DNA from: Blastococcus sp. CPCC 205250 | GTDB taxonomy: Bacteria > Actinomycetota > Actinomycetes > Mycobacteriales > Geodermatophilaceae | DNA: 64,000 bases | Direction of reading: 5' to 3' | Assembly: GCF_019799925.1 (NCBI RefSeq) | Contig: NZ_JABGCG010000009.1 | Span: forward strand, 1-64,000 | In this document: one piece after another, positions 33,870-43,052 of the stretch | Layout of the letters: every line of letters begins with the position of its first letter | Position numbering within the stretch: position 1 is the stretch's first letter | Position numbers and translations under genes: made by a program | The notes under the pieces: generated by a model | Seen by the model: the letters and a program-made list of their open reading frames with translations, nothing else | Database searches by the model: none | What the model was told of the DNA's origin: nothing

Positions 33870-34232
33870 GTGCCCACTCCCCCGGCCGCCACGGCCGCCG
33901 CGCGACGGCTGCTCTGCGACGCACCGTGCACCCGGACGCTGGAGCCCCTGCCCCTCGACCCGTCGACCGTCCGCGCGGGCACCCCCCTCGCGTCGCACGC
34001 CGAGCTGCCCGGCGGGGAGGGTCCGGCGGTCGGGATCTGGGAACTCACCGCGGGCACGGTGACCGACGTGGAGGCCGACGAGGTCTTCGTCGTCCTGGCC
34101 GGGCGGGGCACCGTGACCTTCGGCGACGGCTCGGTGATCCCCCTGCGGCCCGGCGTCGTCGTGCGCCTGCGGGCCGGCGACGAGACGGTGTGGACCGTGA
34201 CCGAGACCCTGCGCAAGGTCTACGTGTCCTGA
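33870..34232 (+). CDS. Small cupin protein (Cupin_3 / DUF861, EutQ-like)
   Basis: A 120-aa single cupin. GIWELTAGTVTDVEADEVFVVLAGRGTVTF spans the first barrel motif and PLRPGVVVRLRAGDETVWTVTETLRKVYV the second. Proteins of this type occur with FAD amine oxidases and aminoaldehyde dehydrogenases; their biochemical role is not settled. GTG at 33870 is chosen because homology begins near residue 25; the ribosome site (GGGG) is close and weak. Converges with the TetR gene, 15 bp apart. The 267-bp stretch before it (33603-33869) holds no gene. Confidence 0.75.
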   Translation: MPTPPAATAAARRLLCDAPCTRTLEPLPLDPSTVRAGTPLASHAELPGGEGPAVGIWELTAGTVTDVEADEVFVVLAGRGTVTFGDGSVIPLRPGVVVRLRAGDETVWTVTETLRKVYVS

Positions 34233-34247
34233 TCGGCCCGCGCCGGC

Positions 34248-34973
34248 TCAGCCCGACGCCGTGGCCGCGGCCTCCATCGCCTGGATCATCGCCTCGATGA
34301 CCCGGTCGTAGATCGCCCGGTCGGTCACGCTCAGCAGCTCCCCCACGTGCGCCCGCGTGGCCGGGTACTCCGCCGACGGCGCGGCGTAGACCCGAGCCCA
34401 CGCGGAGGACTCCTTGGCCTCCACCTCCGGCCCGAGCTGGTCCACCAGCGCGTTCGCCCCGCACAGGCTGAGCAGGCAGTCGGCGAACGCGCGGTAGAAC
34501 AGCACGGTGCTCGGGCGGTCCAGCCCCAGTCCGGCGATCGTCGTCAGCAGGAGCTCCACCATCCGGCGCTCCCCCGGTCCGCCGGTCGTCCGCGCGAAGG
34601 CCGAGGCGTAGATCGCGGGATAGGTCCCCGCGATCCGCCAGCTCTCGTCCGCGACCGCCCGCAGCACGTCCTGCCAGGGGTCGCCCGCCGTCAGGCGGTC
34701 GCGGAGCGCGTCGACCGCCCACTGCTCGGCGCGGTCCATGCACGCGAGGACCAGGTCGTCCTTGTCCCGGAAGTGGCGGTAGAAGGCCGTGGGGTCGACA
34801 CCGAGCTCGGCCCCCAGCCGGCGCACGGTCAGGGCGCCGGCCCCCTCCCGCTCGATGAACTCCAGCGCCCGGTCCACGATCGCCTCGGGACTCAGCGCCT
34901 CCCCCGTGGCCGGTGGCCGACCACGCCGGCGAACCGGCGCAGCCCCGTCCGCCCGCGCACCCGTCTCCGCCAC
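34248..34973 (-). CDS. TetR/AcrR-family regulator
   Basis: A 241-aa TetR protein. An Arg-rich leader (RRRGRPPATGEALSPEAIVDRAL) precedes the HTH (residues about 45-90, LTVRRLGAELGVDPTAFYRHFRDKDDL), and the ligand domain follows. GTG at 34973 has GGAGG 7 nt upstream and is preferred over ATG at 35015, which lies inside the promoter region. Divergent from the PucR gene; a 12-bp tandem direct repeat and overlapping promoter hexamers lie between them. Ligand unknown. Confidence 0.88.
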   Translation of the reverse strand: MAETGARADGAAPVRRRGRPPATGEALSPEAIVDRALEFIEREGAGALTVRRLGAELGVDPTAFYRHFRDKDDLVLACMDRAEQWAVDALRDRLTAGDPWQDVLRAVADESWRIAGTYPAIYASAFARTTGGPGERRMVELLLTTIAGLGLDRPSTVLFYRAFADCLLSLCGANALVDQLGPEVEAKESSAWARVYAAPSAEYPATRAHVGELLSVTDRAIYDRVIEAMIQAMEAAATASG

Positions 34974-35004
34974 GACACACCTCCGGACCCTGGACGACAC
35001 ACCC

Positions 35005-35034
35005 ATGCTATCCATTTGTCAGCGTTGTTGACAG
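35005..35034 (-). promoter_or_regulatory. Candidate tetR promoter
   Basis: On the leftward strand CTGTCA (35034-35029) and TAGCAT (35010-35005) are spaced by 18 bp, about 32 bp before the GTG at 34973. The -35 overlaps TTGACA (35028-35033) read rightward towards the PucR gene, so the two divergent promoters share DNA. Confidence 0.45.
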
Positions 35035-35043
35035 CGTTGTTTA
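35020..35043. repeat. 12-bp tandem direct repeat in the tetR/pucR divergent region
   Basis: CAGCGTTGTTGA (35020-35031) is followed immediately by CAGCGTTGTTTA (35032-35043), 11 of 12 identical. The first copy also makes TGTCA-N7-TGACA (35017-35033), an inverted repeat. It is an unusual AT-containing patch and a likely regulator site. Confidence 0.6.
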
Positions 35044-35081
35044 CCGACGCTTTCATGGACACCTCCGACAGAGGAGCCCGC

Positions 35082-36785
35082 ATGCGCGCCACCCCCCTCT
35101 CCGCGCCGGCCCTGCGAGCCGTCCGGGACGTCCCCGACGACCGCGCGCCGCTCGGCACCCCTCCGGCATCCGCCGGTCTGGGGAGTCCCGGCATGACCGT
35201 CGCCCGGGTGCTCGACGTGCCGGCCCTGCGCTCGGCGGACCCGCTGCTGGTCGCCGGCGAGCCCGGGACGGACCGGATGGTCCGGTGGGTGCACACCACC
35301 GAGCTCATCGACGTCGCCCCGCTGCTGCGCGGCGGCGACCTCGTGCTCACCACCGGCATCGCCCTCCCGGACACGCCCGGGGAGCTCGTGGGCTTCGCCG
35401 AGAGCCTCGACCGCAGCGACGTCGCCGGCCTGGTGATCGAGCTCGGGCGCCGCTGGTCGGTCCTCCCGGCGGCTCTGGTCGAGGCCTGCGACCGGCTGGG
35501 GATGCCCCTGGTGGCGCTGCGGCGCGAGGTGCGCTTTGCCGCGGTGGCCCAGGCCGTCGGGGAGCGGATCGTCGACGCCCAGCTCGAGGAGCTGCGCGAG
35601 GCCCAGCGGGTGCACGACGTCTTCACCGAGCTGGGCCTGGCCGAGGCGGACCCGGCCGAGGTCCTCGAGGCCGTCGCCCGACTGACCGGCGCGACGGTGG
35701 TCCTCGAGGACAGCCAGCACCGCCTCGTCGACTACCGGCCCGGCCCCGGCGACGCCTCGTCGTTCCTGTCGGACTGGCAGCGGCGCTCGAGGGCCGTCCC
35801 GCTCGAGCGCCGGACGGCCTGGGACCCGGCCAACGGCTGGCTGATGACCCGCGTGGGCCGGCCCGAGCGTTCCTGGGGACGGCTCGTCGTCCAGTCCCCC
35901 GGGTCTCCGGCGCCGCGGATGGCCGCCGCCGCCGAGCGTGCCGCCGCAGCACTGGCCCTGCACAACCTGCACCACCGGCAGCGGGACAGCCTCGTGCGCC
36001 GCACGCACGCCGAGATCCTCGCCGCGCTGGTCCGTGACGCCACTGCTCCCGACGTGCTGCAGCGGTGCGAGCTGGCCGGGCTGCCGGTCGGCCGGCGGAC
36101 GTTCGTCGGACTCACCGTGCGCCTCGGGGGGACCGTGGCCGAGGGCGGTCCGCCGCGGCGCGTCCCCGGCATCGACACGGTGCTCGCCGCCACGGTCCAC
36201 GCCCTCTCCGAGGAGCGGGTGCCCGCGCTCGTGGCCGCCGTCGACGGCGACGTCCGGCTGCTGCTGTCGCTGGACCGGTCGGTCGACGCCCGGGCCGTGA
36301 CCGAGGAGCTGGCCGCCAGGCTGCACCGGCGCAACGACGTCGTCGTCGGCGCGGGTGTCGCGGTGGACCGGCTCGCTGCGGTCGGGGCGTCGCTGCGGGA
36401 GTCCGTGCACGTCGCCGACTCGGTCCGACCGGAGACGGCCGGCCGCGCCGTCCACCGGCTGTCCGACGTCCACCTCCGCGGCCTGGTCAGCATGCTGGCC
36501 GACGACGACCGGCTGCAGATGTTCGTCTCCCGGGAGCTCGACCGCCTGCGTGAGCACGACACGCGGTGGTCGACCGGGCTGCTGGACGCCGTCCGCGCGC
36601 TGGTGCGCCACCCGTGCAGCAAGTCCGACGCGGCGGCCAGCCTGCACATGTCACGGCCCGCCTTCTACGACCGGCTGGCCAAGATCGAGCGGCTGCTCGG
36701 CGTCGACCTCGACGACGCCGACATCCGCGTCTCGCTGCACGTGGCCGTGGTGGCCGACGAGGTGCTGGCCGGCCGCACCGGGTGA
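35082..36785 (+). CDS. PucR-family transcriptional regulator
   Basis: A 567-aa PucR/CdaR-like activator. After a short leader, VARVLDVPALRSADPLLVAGEPGTDRMVRWVHTTEL (about 39-74) opens the PucR sensory domain; the GGDEF-like middle region follows, and the C-terminal HTH_30 is seen as LLDAVRALVRHPCSKSDAAASLHMSRPAFYDRLAKIERLLG (about 505-545). PucR proteins regulate purine, amine or GABA use in response to the pathway substrate. ATG at 35082 has GAGGAG 6 nt upstream; ATG at 35193 is an alternative nearer the domain. Flanked by aminoaldehyde dehydrogenase and amine-oxidase-type genes, so control of amine catabolism is likely. Confidence 0.9.
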   Translation: MRATPLSAPALRAVRDVPDDRAPLGTPPASAGLGSPGMTVARVLDVPALRSADPLLVAGEPGTDRMVRWVHTTELIDVAPLLRGGDLVLTTGIALPDTPGELVGFAESLDRSDVAGLVIELGRRWSVLPAALVEACDRLGMPLVALRREVRFAAVAQAVGERIVDAQLEELREAQRVHDVFTELGLAEADPAEVLEAVARLTGATVVLEDSQHRLVDYRPGPGDASSFLSDWQRRSRAVPLERRTAWDPANGWLMTRVGRPERSWGRLVVQSPGSPAPRMAAAAERAAAALALHNLHHRQRDSLVRRTHAEILAALVRDATAPDVLQRCELAGLPVGRRTFVGLTVRLGGTVAEGGPPRRVPGIDTVLAATVHALSEERVPALVAAVDGDVRLLLSLDRSVDARAVTEELAARLHRRNDVVVGAGVAVDRLAAVGASLRESVHVADSVRPETAGRAVHRLSDVHLRGLVSMLADDDRLQMFVSRELDRLREHDTRWSTGLLDAVRALVRHPCSKSDAAASLHMSRPAFYDRLAKIERLLGVDLDDADIRVSLHVAVVADEVLAGRTG

Positions 36786-36806
36786 CCCGGTGCGACCGGC
36801 CCGCCG

Positions 36807-37271
36807 TCAGCCCAGCGAGAAGAAGCGGATGCAGACCTTGCCGTCCTCCTCGCGCGCCATGCCGATGAAGACCGTGGCGGTGAGCCAGGCGTGCGCCTCG
36901 GCGTCGGTCTGGAACACCGGGGACGTGCGGTAGTAGAACTCGTCCTCGCTCACCTCCTCGCCGGCCGCAGCCCGGGCCTCGACCTCGGGGTCGGCCACCC
37001 AGAACCCGCGGTTGAGGATGTCGATGACGGCGCCGTCCTCGGCGCGGAGCAGGTAGCGGGCCCAGAGCTCGGTCCCGGTCGGGCGGGTGGTCGACCAGTC
37101 GCCGCCGTGGGGCAGCACCTCACCGTTGAGGCGGGGACCGGCGACGGTGCCCCCGGTGATCGGCGTGAACCACACCTCCTCCCCGGGTCCGCGCCCGATC
37201 CGCAGCGGCGGGGCGATCTCCACGCGCGCCTCGAAGGCGAAGGTGAGGCGGGGGTCCAGCAGGTCGGTCAC
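36807..37271 (-). CDS. DUF3237-family protein
   Basis: A 154-aa single-domain protein of the DUF3237 family: LTFAFEARVEIAPPLRIGRGPGEE, PITGGTVAGPRLNGEVLPHGGDW, LWARYLLRAEDGAVIDILNRG and the C-terminal FIGMAREE-x-GKV are the conserved segments of its beta-barrel. The biochemical role of the family is unknown; it commonly accompanies hydrolases and aromatic or amide catabolism. GTG start overlaps the hydrolase stop (GTGA, 37268-37271). Converges with the PucR gene. Confidence 0.85.
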   Translation of the reverse strand: MTDLLDPRLTFAFEARVEIAPPLRIGRGPGEEVWFTPITGGTVAGPRLNGEVLPHGGDWSTTRPTGTELWARYLLRAEDGAVIDILNRGFWVADPEVEARAAAGEEVSEDEFYYRTSPVFQTDAEAHAWLTATVFIGMAREEDGKVCIRFFSLG

Positions 37272-38908
37272 GGGGTGTCCTCTCGATGGGTGGTGGGTCG
37301 GTGCACGGTCAGGACGAGCCGGCCGGGCGTGGCGCCCCCGAGCCGCACGGTCTGCTCGGAGGGCGCGAGGGCGGTCGCCTCCCAGGGATCCGAGCCGTCC
37401 CCCGGCTCGAGCACGTACTCCGGGAAGTCGCTGCTCATCAGCTGCAGCGCCCAGCGGTGACCCGCCCGCAGCCGGTGGGAGATCGTCATGAGCTCCACCG
37501 TGACCGGCTCGTGGGTACGCGCGCCGTCGAGCCGGACCTGGCCCTTGGTCACCAGTTCCACCTCGCCGTCGGGGGCGACGTCCAGCAGCCGGGCGTGCAG
37601 CGCGCCGATGCGGACGGACGTCTCCACCAGCACCTCCGCACGGACCCGGCCGAGGTGGTCCACGGCCCGCTCGGCCGCCGGTCCCTGGAAGGTGACGACG
37701 TCGGAGCGGTCGGCGACCGCGGCCAGGCCCTTCGCGGGTACCAGCCGGGCGAAGGGGTTCTCGGCGGTGGGGGGCACCGGGTCCGCGGGGTCGTGGCGCC
37801 AGGAGACGGTCGCCGGCTCCCCCGCCTCGCCGCGCAGCACCGGCCGGTCGCCGTCCAGGCCGAGGAACAGCGACACCTCGACGCCGCCGGGCACCGGCCA
37901 GGCCCCGGCGGTCACCGGCCGGCCGTGGACCGTCTCGGCGAACACCGCGGGGACCTCCTCCGGGCGCCCGGCCAGCACCGCGTCGAAGAAGTCCAGGGCC
38001 GGGTCCAGCGCCTCGGCCAGGTCCGGCGTCTCACCGGGCGCCAGGGGCTCCCGGCCGTGGCGGTTGAGCTCGTGGTCGATGGCCTCGAGCCGCACGTGCA
38101 CGGCGCTGCGCCACCCGGTGTCGGCCAGCAGCCGGTCCAGGTCGTGCCACGAGTACTGGGCGCAGTTGTCGAACAGCCCGACGGTGAACAGCGTCGGTAC
38201 GGGCGGCGCCGCGATCAGCTGCTCGACCGCCGGCCCCTGGAACCGGAGCCGCTCGGGGCCGTCGGCGAACTCCGCGTCGAAGTTCGCCGACCGTCGTCCC
38301 AGCGCCGTGAAGAACGCCTCGAAGGTGTCACGCAACGGCCGGGCGTCCCAGTCGATCGGCCACTCGTAGGCGTGACGGTCGACGTACCAGGACGCGAAGT
38401 AGCCCTTGCGCGAGGTCGCCTCCACGTCGACGCTCCCGTCGCGGTAGGTCACCTCCCGCGACAGCCGGGTCCCGGTGAGCCGGGGCGAGATCGCGCGCAG
38501 CGCGGGAGGGCCACCGGCGGCCGCGGCCAGCTGCGTCATGCCGTAGTAGCTGTCGCCCCACATGAGCACGTCCCCGTCGCACCACGGCTGGTCGGCGATC
38601 CACGCGATGGTGTCGTACCCGTCGTCCACCTCGTGGACGCCGAACTCGGTGGCCCCGCCGGAGCGGAACTTGCCGCGGACGTCCTGGACGACGACGGTGT
38701 ACCCGCGCCGGTTGACGTGCTGCGCGATCGCCGGCAGGAAGCAGTACGCACCGTCCTTGTCGTAGGGCAGCCGGACGAGGACGACGGGGCGCGCGCCCTC
38801 ACCGGCCCGGTACAGGTCCGCGGCGAGGGACACGCCGTCGCGCATGGGGACGGTGATCTCGTCGGCGTCCTCGGGCACCGGGCCGGGGCGCGTGACGGTG
38901 AACTCCAC
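37268..38908 (-). CDS. CocE/NonD-family alpha/beta hydrolase
   Basis: A 546-aa X-Pro dipeptidyl-peptidase (S15) type hydrolase. PMRDGVSLAADLYRAG opens the domain, MWGDSYYGMTQ is the nucleophile elbow (Ser), GLFDN the acid region and DHELNRHG the catalytic-His region; the C-terminal jelly roll (LVLTVHRPTTH at the end) completes the family architecture. Known members cleave esters or amides such as cocaine and glutaryl-cephalosporins. No signal peptide, so cytoplasmic. GTG at 38908 follows GGAG. It lies 31 bp after the FAD oxidase and is coupled to DUF3237. Confidence 0.88.
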   Translation of the reverse strand: MEFTVTRPGPVPEDADEITVPMRDGVSLAADLYRAGEGARPVVLVRLPYDKDGAYCFLPAIAQHVNRRGYTVVVQDVRGKFRSGGATEFGVHEVDDGYDTIAWIADQPWCDGDVLMWGDSYYGMTQLAAAAGGPPALRAISPRLTGTRLSREVTYRDGSVDVEATSRKGYFASWYVDRHAYEWPIDWDARPLRDTFEAFFTALGRRSANFDAEFADGPERLRFQGPAVEQLIAAPPVPTLFTVGLFDNCAQYSWHDLDRLLADTGWRSAVHVRLEAIDHELNRHGREPLAPGETPDLAEALDPALDFFDAVLAGRPEEVPAVFAETVHGRPVTAGAWPVPGGVEVSLFLGLDGDRPVLRGEAGEPATVSWRHDPADPVPPTAENPFARLVPAKGLAAVADRSDVVTFQGPAAERAVDHLGRVRAEVLVETSVRIGALHARLLDVAPDGEVELVTKGQVRLDGARTHEPVTVELMTISHRLRAGHRWALQLMSSDFPEYVLEPGDGSDPWEATALAPSEQTVRLGGATPGRLVLTVHRPTTHREDTP

Positions 38909-38939
38909 AGGGGCTCCAGGATGTCGGGGCGGTCGTCGG

Positions 38940-40331
38940 TCAGCTGTCGAAGCCCAGACCGAGGCGGTCCAGGGTGCGCAGCCACAGGTTGCGGTGGCCC
39001 GTGCGGTCCTCGCGGCCCAGCGACCAGCGGGTGAGCTGGATGCCGATCCAGGCGACGGGCTCGGGCGGGAACGGCAGGGGCTTGCGGCGGACCATCTCGA
39101 GCCGCGTCCGCTCGGTGCGCAGGCCCTCGAGCTGGTCGAGCATGACGTCGGCGGCGAACCGGGAGGCGCCGACACCGAGTCCGGTGTAGCCGAGGGCGTA
39201 GGCGGCCCGACCGCGCAGTCCCGTGCCGAAGAAGGCGGAGAACCGGGTGCTGGTGTCGATCACCCCGCCCCAGCGGTGGGTGAAGCGCACGTCCCCCAGC
39301 TGCGGGAACGTCTCGTAGAAGTGCTCGGCCAGGACGCGGTGGGTGGCCCGCCGGTCGTCCAGGGCGGGTTCGATGCGGCGGCCGAAGTGGTAGATGGCGT
39401 CGTAGCCACCCCAGACGACCCGGTCGTCGGCCGTGAGCCGGTAGTAGTGGAACTGGTTCCCCGAGTCGGAGATCCCCTGACGGCCCTGCCAGCCGACCGC
39501 GGCCAACTGGTCCGCGGTCAGCGGCTCGGTGGCCAGCACGTAGTCGTACACCGGCACGGTGTGGAACCGGAGCCGTCCGAGCAGCGGCCGGAACGCGTTC
39601 GTCGCCAGCACCACCTGCCCGGCGGTCACCACCCCGGACGGCGTCCGCACCCGCACGTGCCCGTCCCGGTGGACCACGTCGACCGCCCGGGTGCCCTCGG
39701 CGATCACCACGCCCAGCGACTCGGCGGCGTCGGCCAGGCCCCAGGCCAGCCGTGCCGGGTCCACCAGCGCGGAGCCGTCCCGCTCCTCCCGCCCGGCCAG
39801 GTAGGTCGGCGAGTCGACGAGACGGCGGACGGCCGCCGCGTCGAGGAAGCCCTCCTCGTCCGGCCGGAGGCCGGCGACCTCGTGCGGCCGGGTGGCGACC
39901 GCCAGTGCGCCCGAGAGCCGGAGGTCGCAGTCGATGCCGTACCGCTGGACGGTCGCCGCGATCCCGGCCAGGTTGTCCCGCCCCAGCCGGTCCAGCAGGT
40001 CGTACTCGTCGGGCCACCGCTCCCGCCCGTTGGCCTCGCCGTGGGTCAGGCTTGCCTCGCAGAAGCCTCCGTTGCGGCCGGTCGCGTGGTCGGCGAGCCG
40101 GTCCGCCTCGAGCAGGAGGACCCGGCGCTCGGGGCGGCGTTCCTTGGCCCGCAGCGCCGTCCACAGTCCCGTGAAGCCGCCACCGATGACGACGAGGTCG
40201 GTCTCGACGTCCCCGGCGAGCGGCGGGCGGGCCGGCGGACGGTCCGGGGTGTCGAGCCACAGGGCCACCGGGGCCGCCGCGTCGAGGCGGGCGTCGATCT
40301 CGGCGGCGGTCGGGCAGGTCGTGGTCGTCAC
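38940..40331 (-). CDS. FAD-dependent amine oxidoreductase (DAO/PuuB-like)
   Basis: A 463-aa DAO-fold flavoprotein. VVIGGGFTGLWTAL (about 47-60) is the FAD motif, LLEADRLADHATGRNGGFC the second contact, and GYTGLGVGASRFAADVMLDQ near 400 the C-terminal FAD loop. The ATGRNGG sequence and overall layout resemble gamma-glutamylputrescine oxidase and related amine oxidases producing aldehyde, NH3 and H2O2. GTG start is coupled (GTGA) to the peptide-transporter ATPase, so the amine or peptide taken up by that importer is its likely substrate; the aldehyde dehydrogenase at 32109 could finish the route. Confidence 0.88.
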   Translation of the reverse strand: MTTTTCPTAAEIDARLDAAAPVALWLDTPDRPPARPPLAGDVETDLVVIGGGFTGLWTALRAKERRPERRVLLLEADRLADHATGRNGGFCEASLTHGEANGRERWPDEYDLLDRLGRDNLAGIAATVQRYGIDCDLRLSGALAVATRPHEVAGLRPDEEGFLDAAAVRRLVDSPTYLAGREERDGSALVDPARLAWGLADAAESLGVVIAEGTRAVDVVHRDGHVRVRTPSGVVTAGQVVLATNAFRPLLGRLRFHTVPVYDYVLATEPLTADQLAAVGWQGRQGISDSGNQFHYYRLTADDRVVWGGYDAIYHFGRRIEPALDDRRATHRVLAEHFYETFPQLGDVRFTHRWGGVIDTSTRFSAFFGTGLRGRAAYALGYTGLGVGASRFAADVMLDQLEGLRTERTRLEMVRRKPLPFPPEPVAWIGIQLTRWSLGREDRTGHRNLWLRTLDRLGLGFDS

Positions 40332-41170
40332 GCGAGGTCTCCAGGTGCGTCGGCGGCGGCGGCGAGGGCGCGGTTCGAGCGCGCGACGGCGGCCGGGTCC
40401 CAGCCCGGCTCGGGAACGGAGTCCAGCAGCAGCCGGGTGTAGGGGTGCTGCGGGGAGCGCAGCAGGTCCTCGGTCGGACCGCGCTCGACCACCCGGCCCA
40501 GGCGCATGACGACCGCCGTGTCGGTGACCGCCCGCACGACACCGAGGTCGTGGCTGACGAAGACGTAGGAGATGTCGGTGTCCCGGCGGATCTGGTCCAG
40601 CAGGGTGAGCACCTGTGCCTGGATGGAGACGTCGAGGGCGGCCACGGCTTCGTCGAGCACGAGCACCGCGGGCTCGATGCCGAGGGCACGGGCGATGGCC
40701 GCCCGCTGCCGCTGCCCTCCGGACAGCTGGCGGGGCAGCGCCCGGGCGTTGCGCTCGCTCAGGCCGACCTGGTCGCACAGCTCCGCGACCCGGCGCCGGC
40801 GCGCCTCCGCGGACAGGCGGAAGTGCAGGCGCAGCGGTTCGGCGATGGCCTCCTCCACCGTGAGCCGCGGGTCGAACGACTGGTACGGGTCCTGGAAGAT
40901 CATCTGGATGCGGCGCGCCTGGGCGACCCGTTGCCGGCGGGAGCTCGTGCCGACGAGCTCGCCGTCGAGGCGCACCTCGCCGGCGGTGGCCCGCTCCAGG
41001 CCGACGAGGATCCGCGCCGTCGTCGTCTTGCCCGACCCGGACTCCCCGACGATCCCGAGGGAGGCCCCGCGCTCGAGGGTGAAGTCGACGTCGTCGACGG
41101 CGGTGAGGGTCCCGAACCGCTTGCACAGGCCGGTGACCTCGAGGACGGGTGCAGCTGCCGACGGGCTCAC
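40328..41170 (-). CDS. Oligopeptide/dipeptide ABC transporter ATPase (DppF-like)
   Basis: A 280-aa ABC ATPase. Walker A GESGSGKTT near 45, FQDPYQSFDPRLTV Q-loop, LSGGQRQRAAIARAL signature and VLDEAVAALDVSIQAQVL Walker B. Slightly shorter than most DppF at the C-terminus, lacking the cysteine cluster found in its partner. GTG at 41170 overlaps the DppD-like gene stop. Pairs with the upstream ATPase to power the Dpp-type importer. Confidence 0.92.
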   Translation of the reverse strand: MSPSAAAPVLEVTGLCKRFGTLTAVDDVDFTLERGASLGIVGESGSGKTTTARILVGLERATAGEVRLDGELVGTSSRRQRVAQARRIQMIFQDPYQSFDPRLTVEEAIAEPLRLHFRLSAEARRRRVAELCDQVGLSERNARALPRQLSGGQRQRAAIARALGIEPAVLVLDEAVAALDVSIQAQVLTLLDQIRRDTDISYVFVSHDLGVVRAVTDTAVVMRLGRVVERGPTEDLLRSPQHPYTRLLLDSVPEPGWDPAAVARSNRALAAAADAPGDLA

Positions 41171-42186
41171 GTCCAGTTCTCCCTTCCCGGCCGGATGCAG
41201 GCCGCCACGGAGTCCCCGTGCCGGCGCAGGGCGGGGACCCCCTCGGTGCAGGCGTCGACCGCCTGCGGACACCGGTCCCGGAACGAGCAGCCCGACGGCG
41301 CCTCGGCGAGGGCGAGCGGCCGACCTCCGATGGCCCGCAGCTGCCTGCGGGGGCCGTGCAGCGACGGGTGGGCCTCCAGCAGGGCGGCGGTGTAGGGGTG
41401 TGCGGGCGCGCGGAACAGCTCGGCGCTGGGCGCCTGCTCGACGATGCGCCCGGCGTACATGACGTACACCCGGTCGCAGACGGCGGCGGCCAGCCCGAGG
41501 TCGTGCGTGACGAACACCAGGCCCATGCCCCGCTCCGCCTGCAGGTCCTTGAGCAGGGCGACGACCTCGGCCTGGGTGGTGACGTCGAGCGCCGTGGTGG
41601 GCTCGTCGGCGAGGAGGAGCGACGGACGGACGGAGAGCGCGCCGGCGATGACCACCCGCTGGAGCATCCCGCCCGAGAACTCGTACGGGTGCTGTCGCAT
41701 CGCCTTCTCCGGGTCGCGCAGGCCCACCTTCTCGAGCAGGGCGACGGCCTCGGCACGCGCCTGCCCCCGCGGTGTCCCGGCGGCGCGCAGCCCCTCGGTG
41801 AGGTAGTCCCCGATCCGGCGCACCGGGTTCACCGCGGCGCGCGGGTCCTGGAACACCATGGACACCGCGGAGCGGCGGAGGTCCCGGAGGGCCTGGCCGC
41901 CGGCCCGCAGGACGTCGGTCCCCCGCACGACGACGCGGCCGGAGGTGGTGGCCGTCGAGGGGAGCATCCCCATCGCCGACCGGACGGTCAGCGACTTGCC
42001 GGAGCCGGACTCACCGACGAGTCCGACCGTCTCCCCCTGCGCGACGGTGAGGGACACGTCGGCCAGGAGCGGCACCGGCCCCGCCGCTCCGCGTACCGAC
42101 AGGGTGAGGCCCTCGACGGAGAGGACGGGAGCCGGCGCGGGGTCCGTCGAGCGGACCACGGGCGCATCGCTGTGCACGGTTCTCAC
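41167..42186 (-). CDS. Oligopeptide/dipeptide ABC transporter ATPase (DppD-like)
   Basis: A 339-aa ABC ATPase with Walker A GESGSGKSLT near 58, VFQDPRAAVNPVRRIGD, EFSGGMLQRVVIAGAL signature, LLLADEPTTALDVTTQAEV Walker B, and a C-terminal oligo_HPY extension with the cysteine set CSFRDRCPQAVDAC and a later C, where related proteins bind a [4Fe-4S] cluster. GTG start overlaps the DppC stop (GTGA). Confidence 0.92.
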   Translation of the reverse strand: MRTVHSDAPVVRSTDPAPAPVLSVEGLTLSVRGAAGPVPLLADVSLTVAQGETVGLVGESGSGKSLTVRSAMGMLPSTATTSGRVVVRGTDVLRAGGQALRDLRRSAVSMVFQDPRAAVNPVRRIGDYLTEGLRAAGTPRGQARAEAVALLEKVGLRDPEKAMRQHPYEFSGGMLQRVVIAGALSVRPSLLLADEPTTALDVTTQAEVVALLKDLQAERGMGLVFVTHDLGLAAAVCDRVYVMYAGRIVEQAPSAELFRAPAHPYTAALLEAHPSLHGPRRQLRAIGGRPLALAEAPSGCSFRDRCPQAVDACTEGVPALRRHGDSVAACIRPGRENWT

Positions 42187-43052
42187 GACCTCTCACCGGT
42201 GCGGCCCACCGAGTTCCCGAGGTGGTCCCCGAGGACGTTCACCGCGACGACCGTCAGCAGGACGGCGATGCCGGGGACGACGGCCGGCCACGGCAGCCCC
42301 TGGAGGAGTGCCGGCTGCGCCTGGGCGATCATGGAACCCCAGTCGGACTGCGGCGGCCGTACCCCCAGACCGAGGAACGACAGGGTCGCCAGGTCGATGA
42401 GCGCGTAGCCGAAGGCGAGCGCCGACTGTGCGGCGATCACCGGGGTGAGGTTCGGCAGGACGTGCCGGAGCGTGACGGCGAGCCGGCCGAACCCCATCAC
42501 CTGGTAGCTCTCCACGTACGGACGGGCCGACTCCTGCAGCGCGAGGCTGCGCACCACCCGGCCGACGAACGGCGTGTAGGCGATCGCGAGCGCGATCATG
42601 GGCGCGGTCAGCCCGCGGCCGAAGACGGCGATGGCGAGCATCGCCAGCAGCAGGCCGGGGAAGGCGAAGACGACGTCCATCGCCCGGGACAGCAGGACGT
42701 CGAGCCACCCCGGGCCCCGGGCTGCCAGCAGACCCAGGGTCACCCCGGCGATCGTGGCCAGCGCGACGACCCCGAGGGGCGCCAGCAGCGACAGCCGGGC
42801 CCCGTACATCAGCCGCGACAGGGTGTCCCGGCCGGTGGAGTCGGTGCCGAGCAGGTGCCCGGGCGCCCCGGGGAGCAGGAACGAGTCGAGGAGGCTCGTC
42901 GCGTCCGGGGAGTGCGGCGCCAGGACCGGCGCGAGCGCCGCGACGGCGGCGACGACGACGAGGAAGCCGCCGGACAGCAGGACCGCGACGGGCCGCCGCC
43001 GTGCGCGGCTGGTGCCGCGGCGGGTGCGCAACGCCGGGAGGGTGAGGGTCAT
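42183..43052 (-). CDS. Dpp/Opp ABC permease (DppC-like)
   Basis: A 289-aa permease. Arg-rich cytoplasmic N-terminus, TM1 (VAVLLSGGFLVVVAAVAAL, about 22-40), the periplasmic HLLGTDSTGRDTLSRLMYGAR signature of DppC/OppC, then five further membrane segments and the EAA loop (YVESYQVMGFGRLAVTLRHVLPN). Coupled to the DppB gene by ATGA and to the ATPase by GTGA. Confidence 0.92.
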   Translation of the reverse strand: MTLTLPALRTRRGTSRARRRPVAVLLSGGFLVVVAAVAALAPVLAPHSPDATSLLDSFLLPGAPGHLLGTDSTGRDTLSRLMYGARLSLLAPLGVVALATIAGVTLGLLAARGPGWLDVLLSRAMDVVFAFPGLLLAMLAIAVFGRGLTAPMIALAIAYTPFVGRVVRSLALQESARPYVESYQVMGFGRLAVTLRHVLPNLTPVIAAQSALAFGYALIDLATLSFLGLGVRPPQSDWGSMIAQAQPALLQGLPWPAVVPGIAVLLTVVAVNVLGDHLGNSVGRTGERS

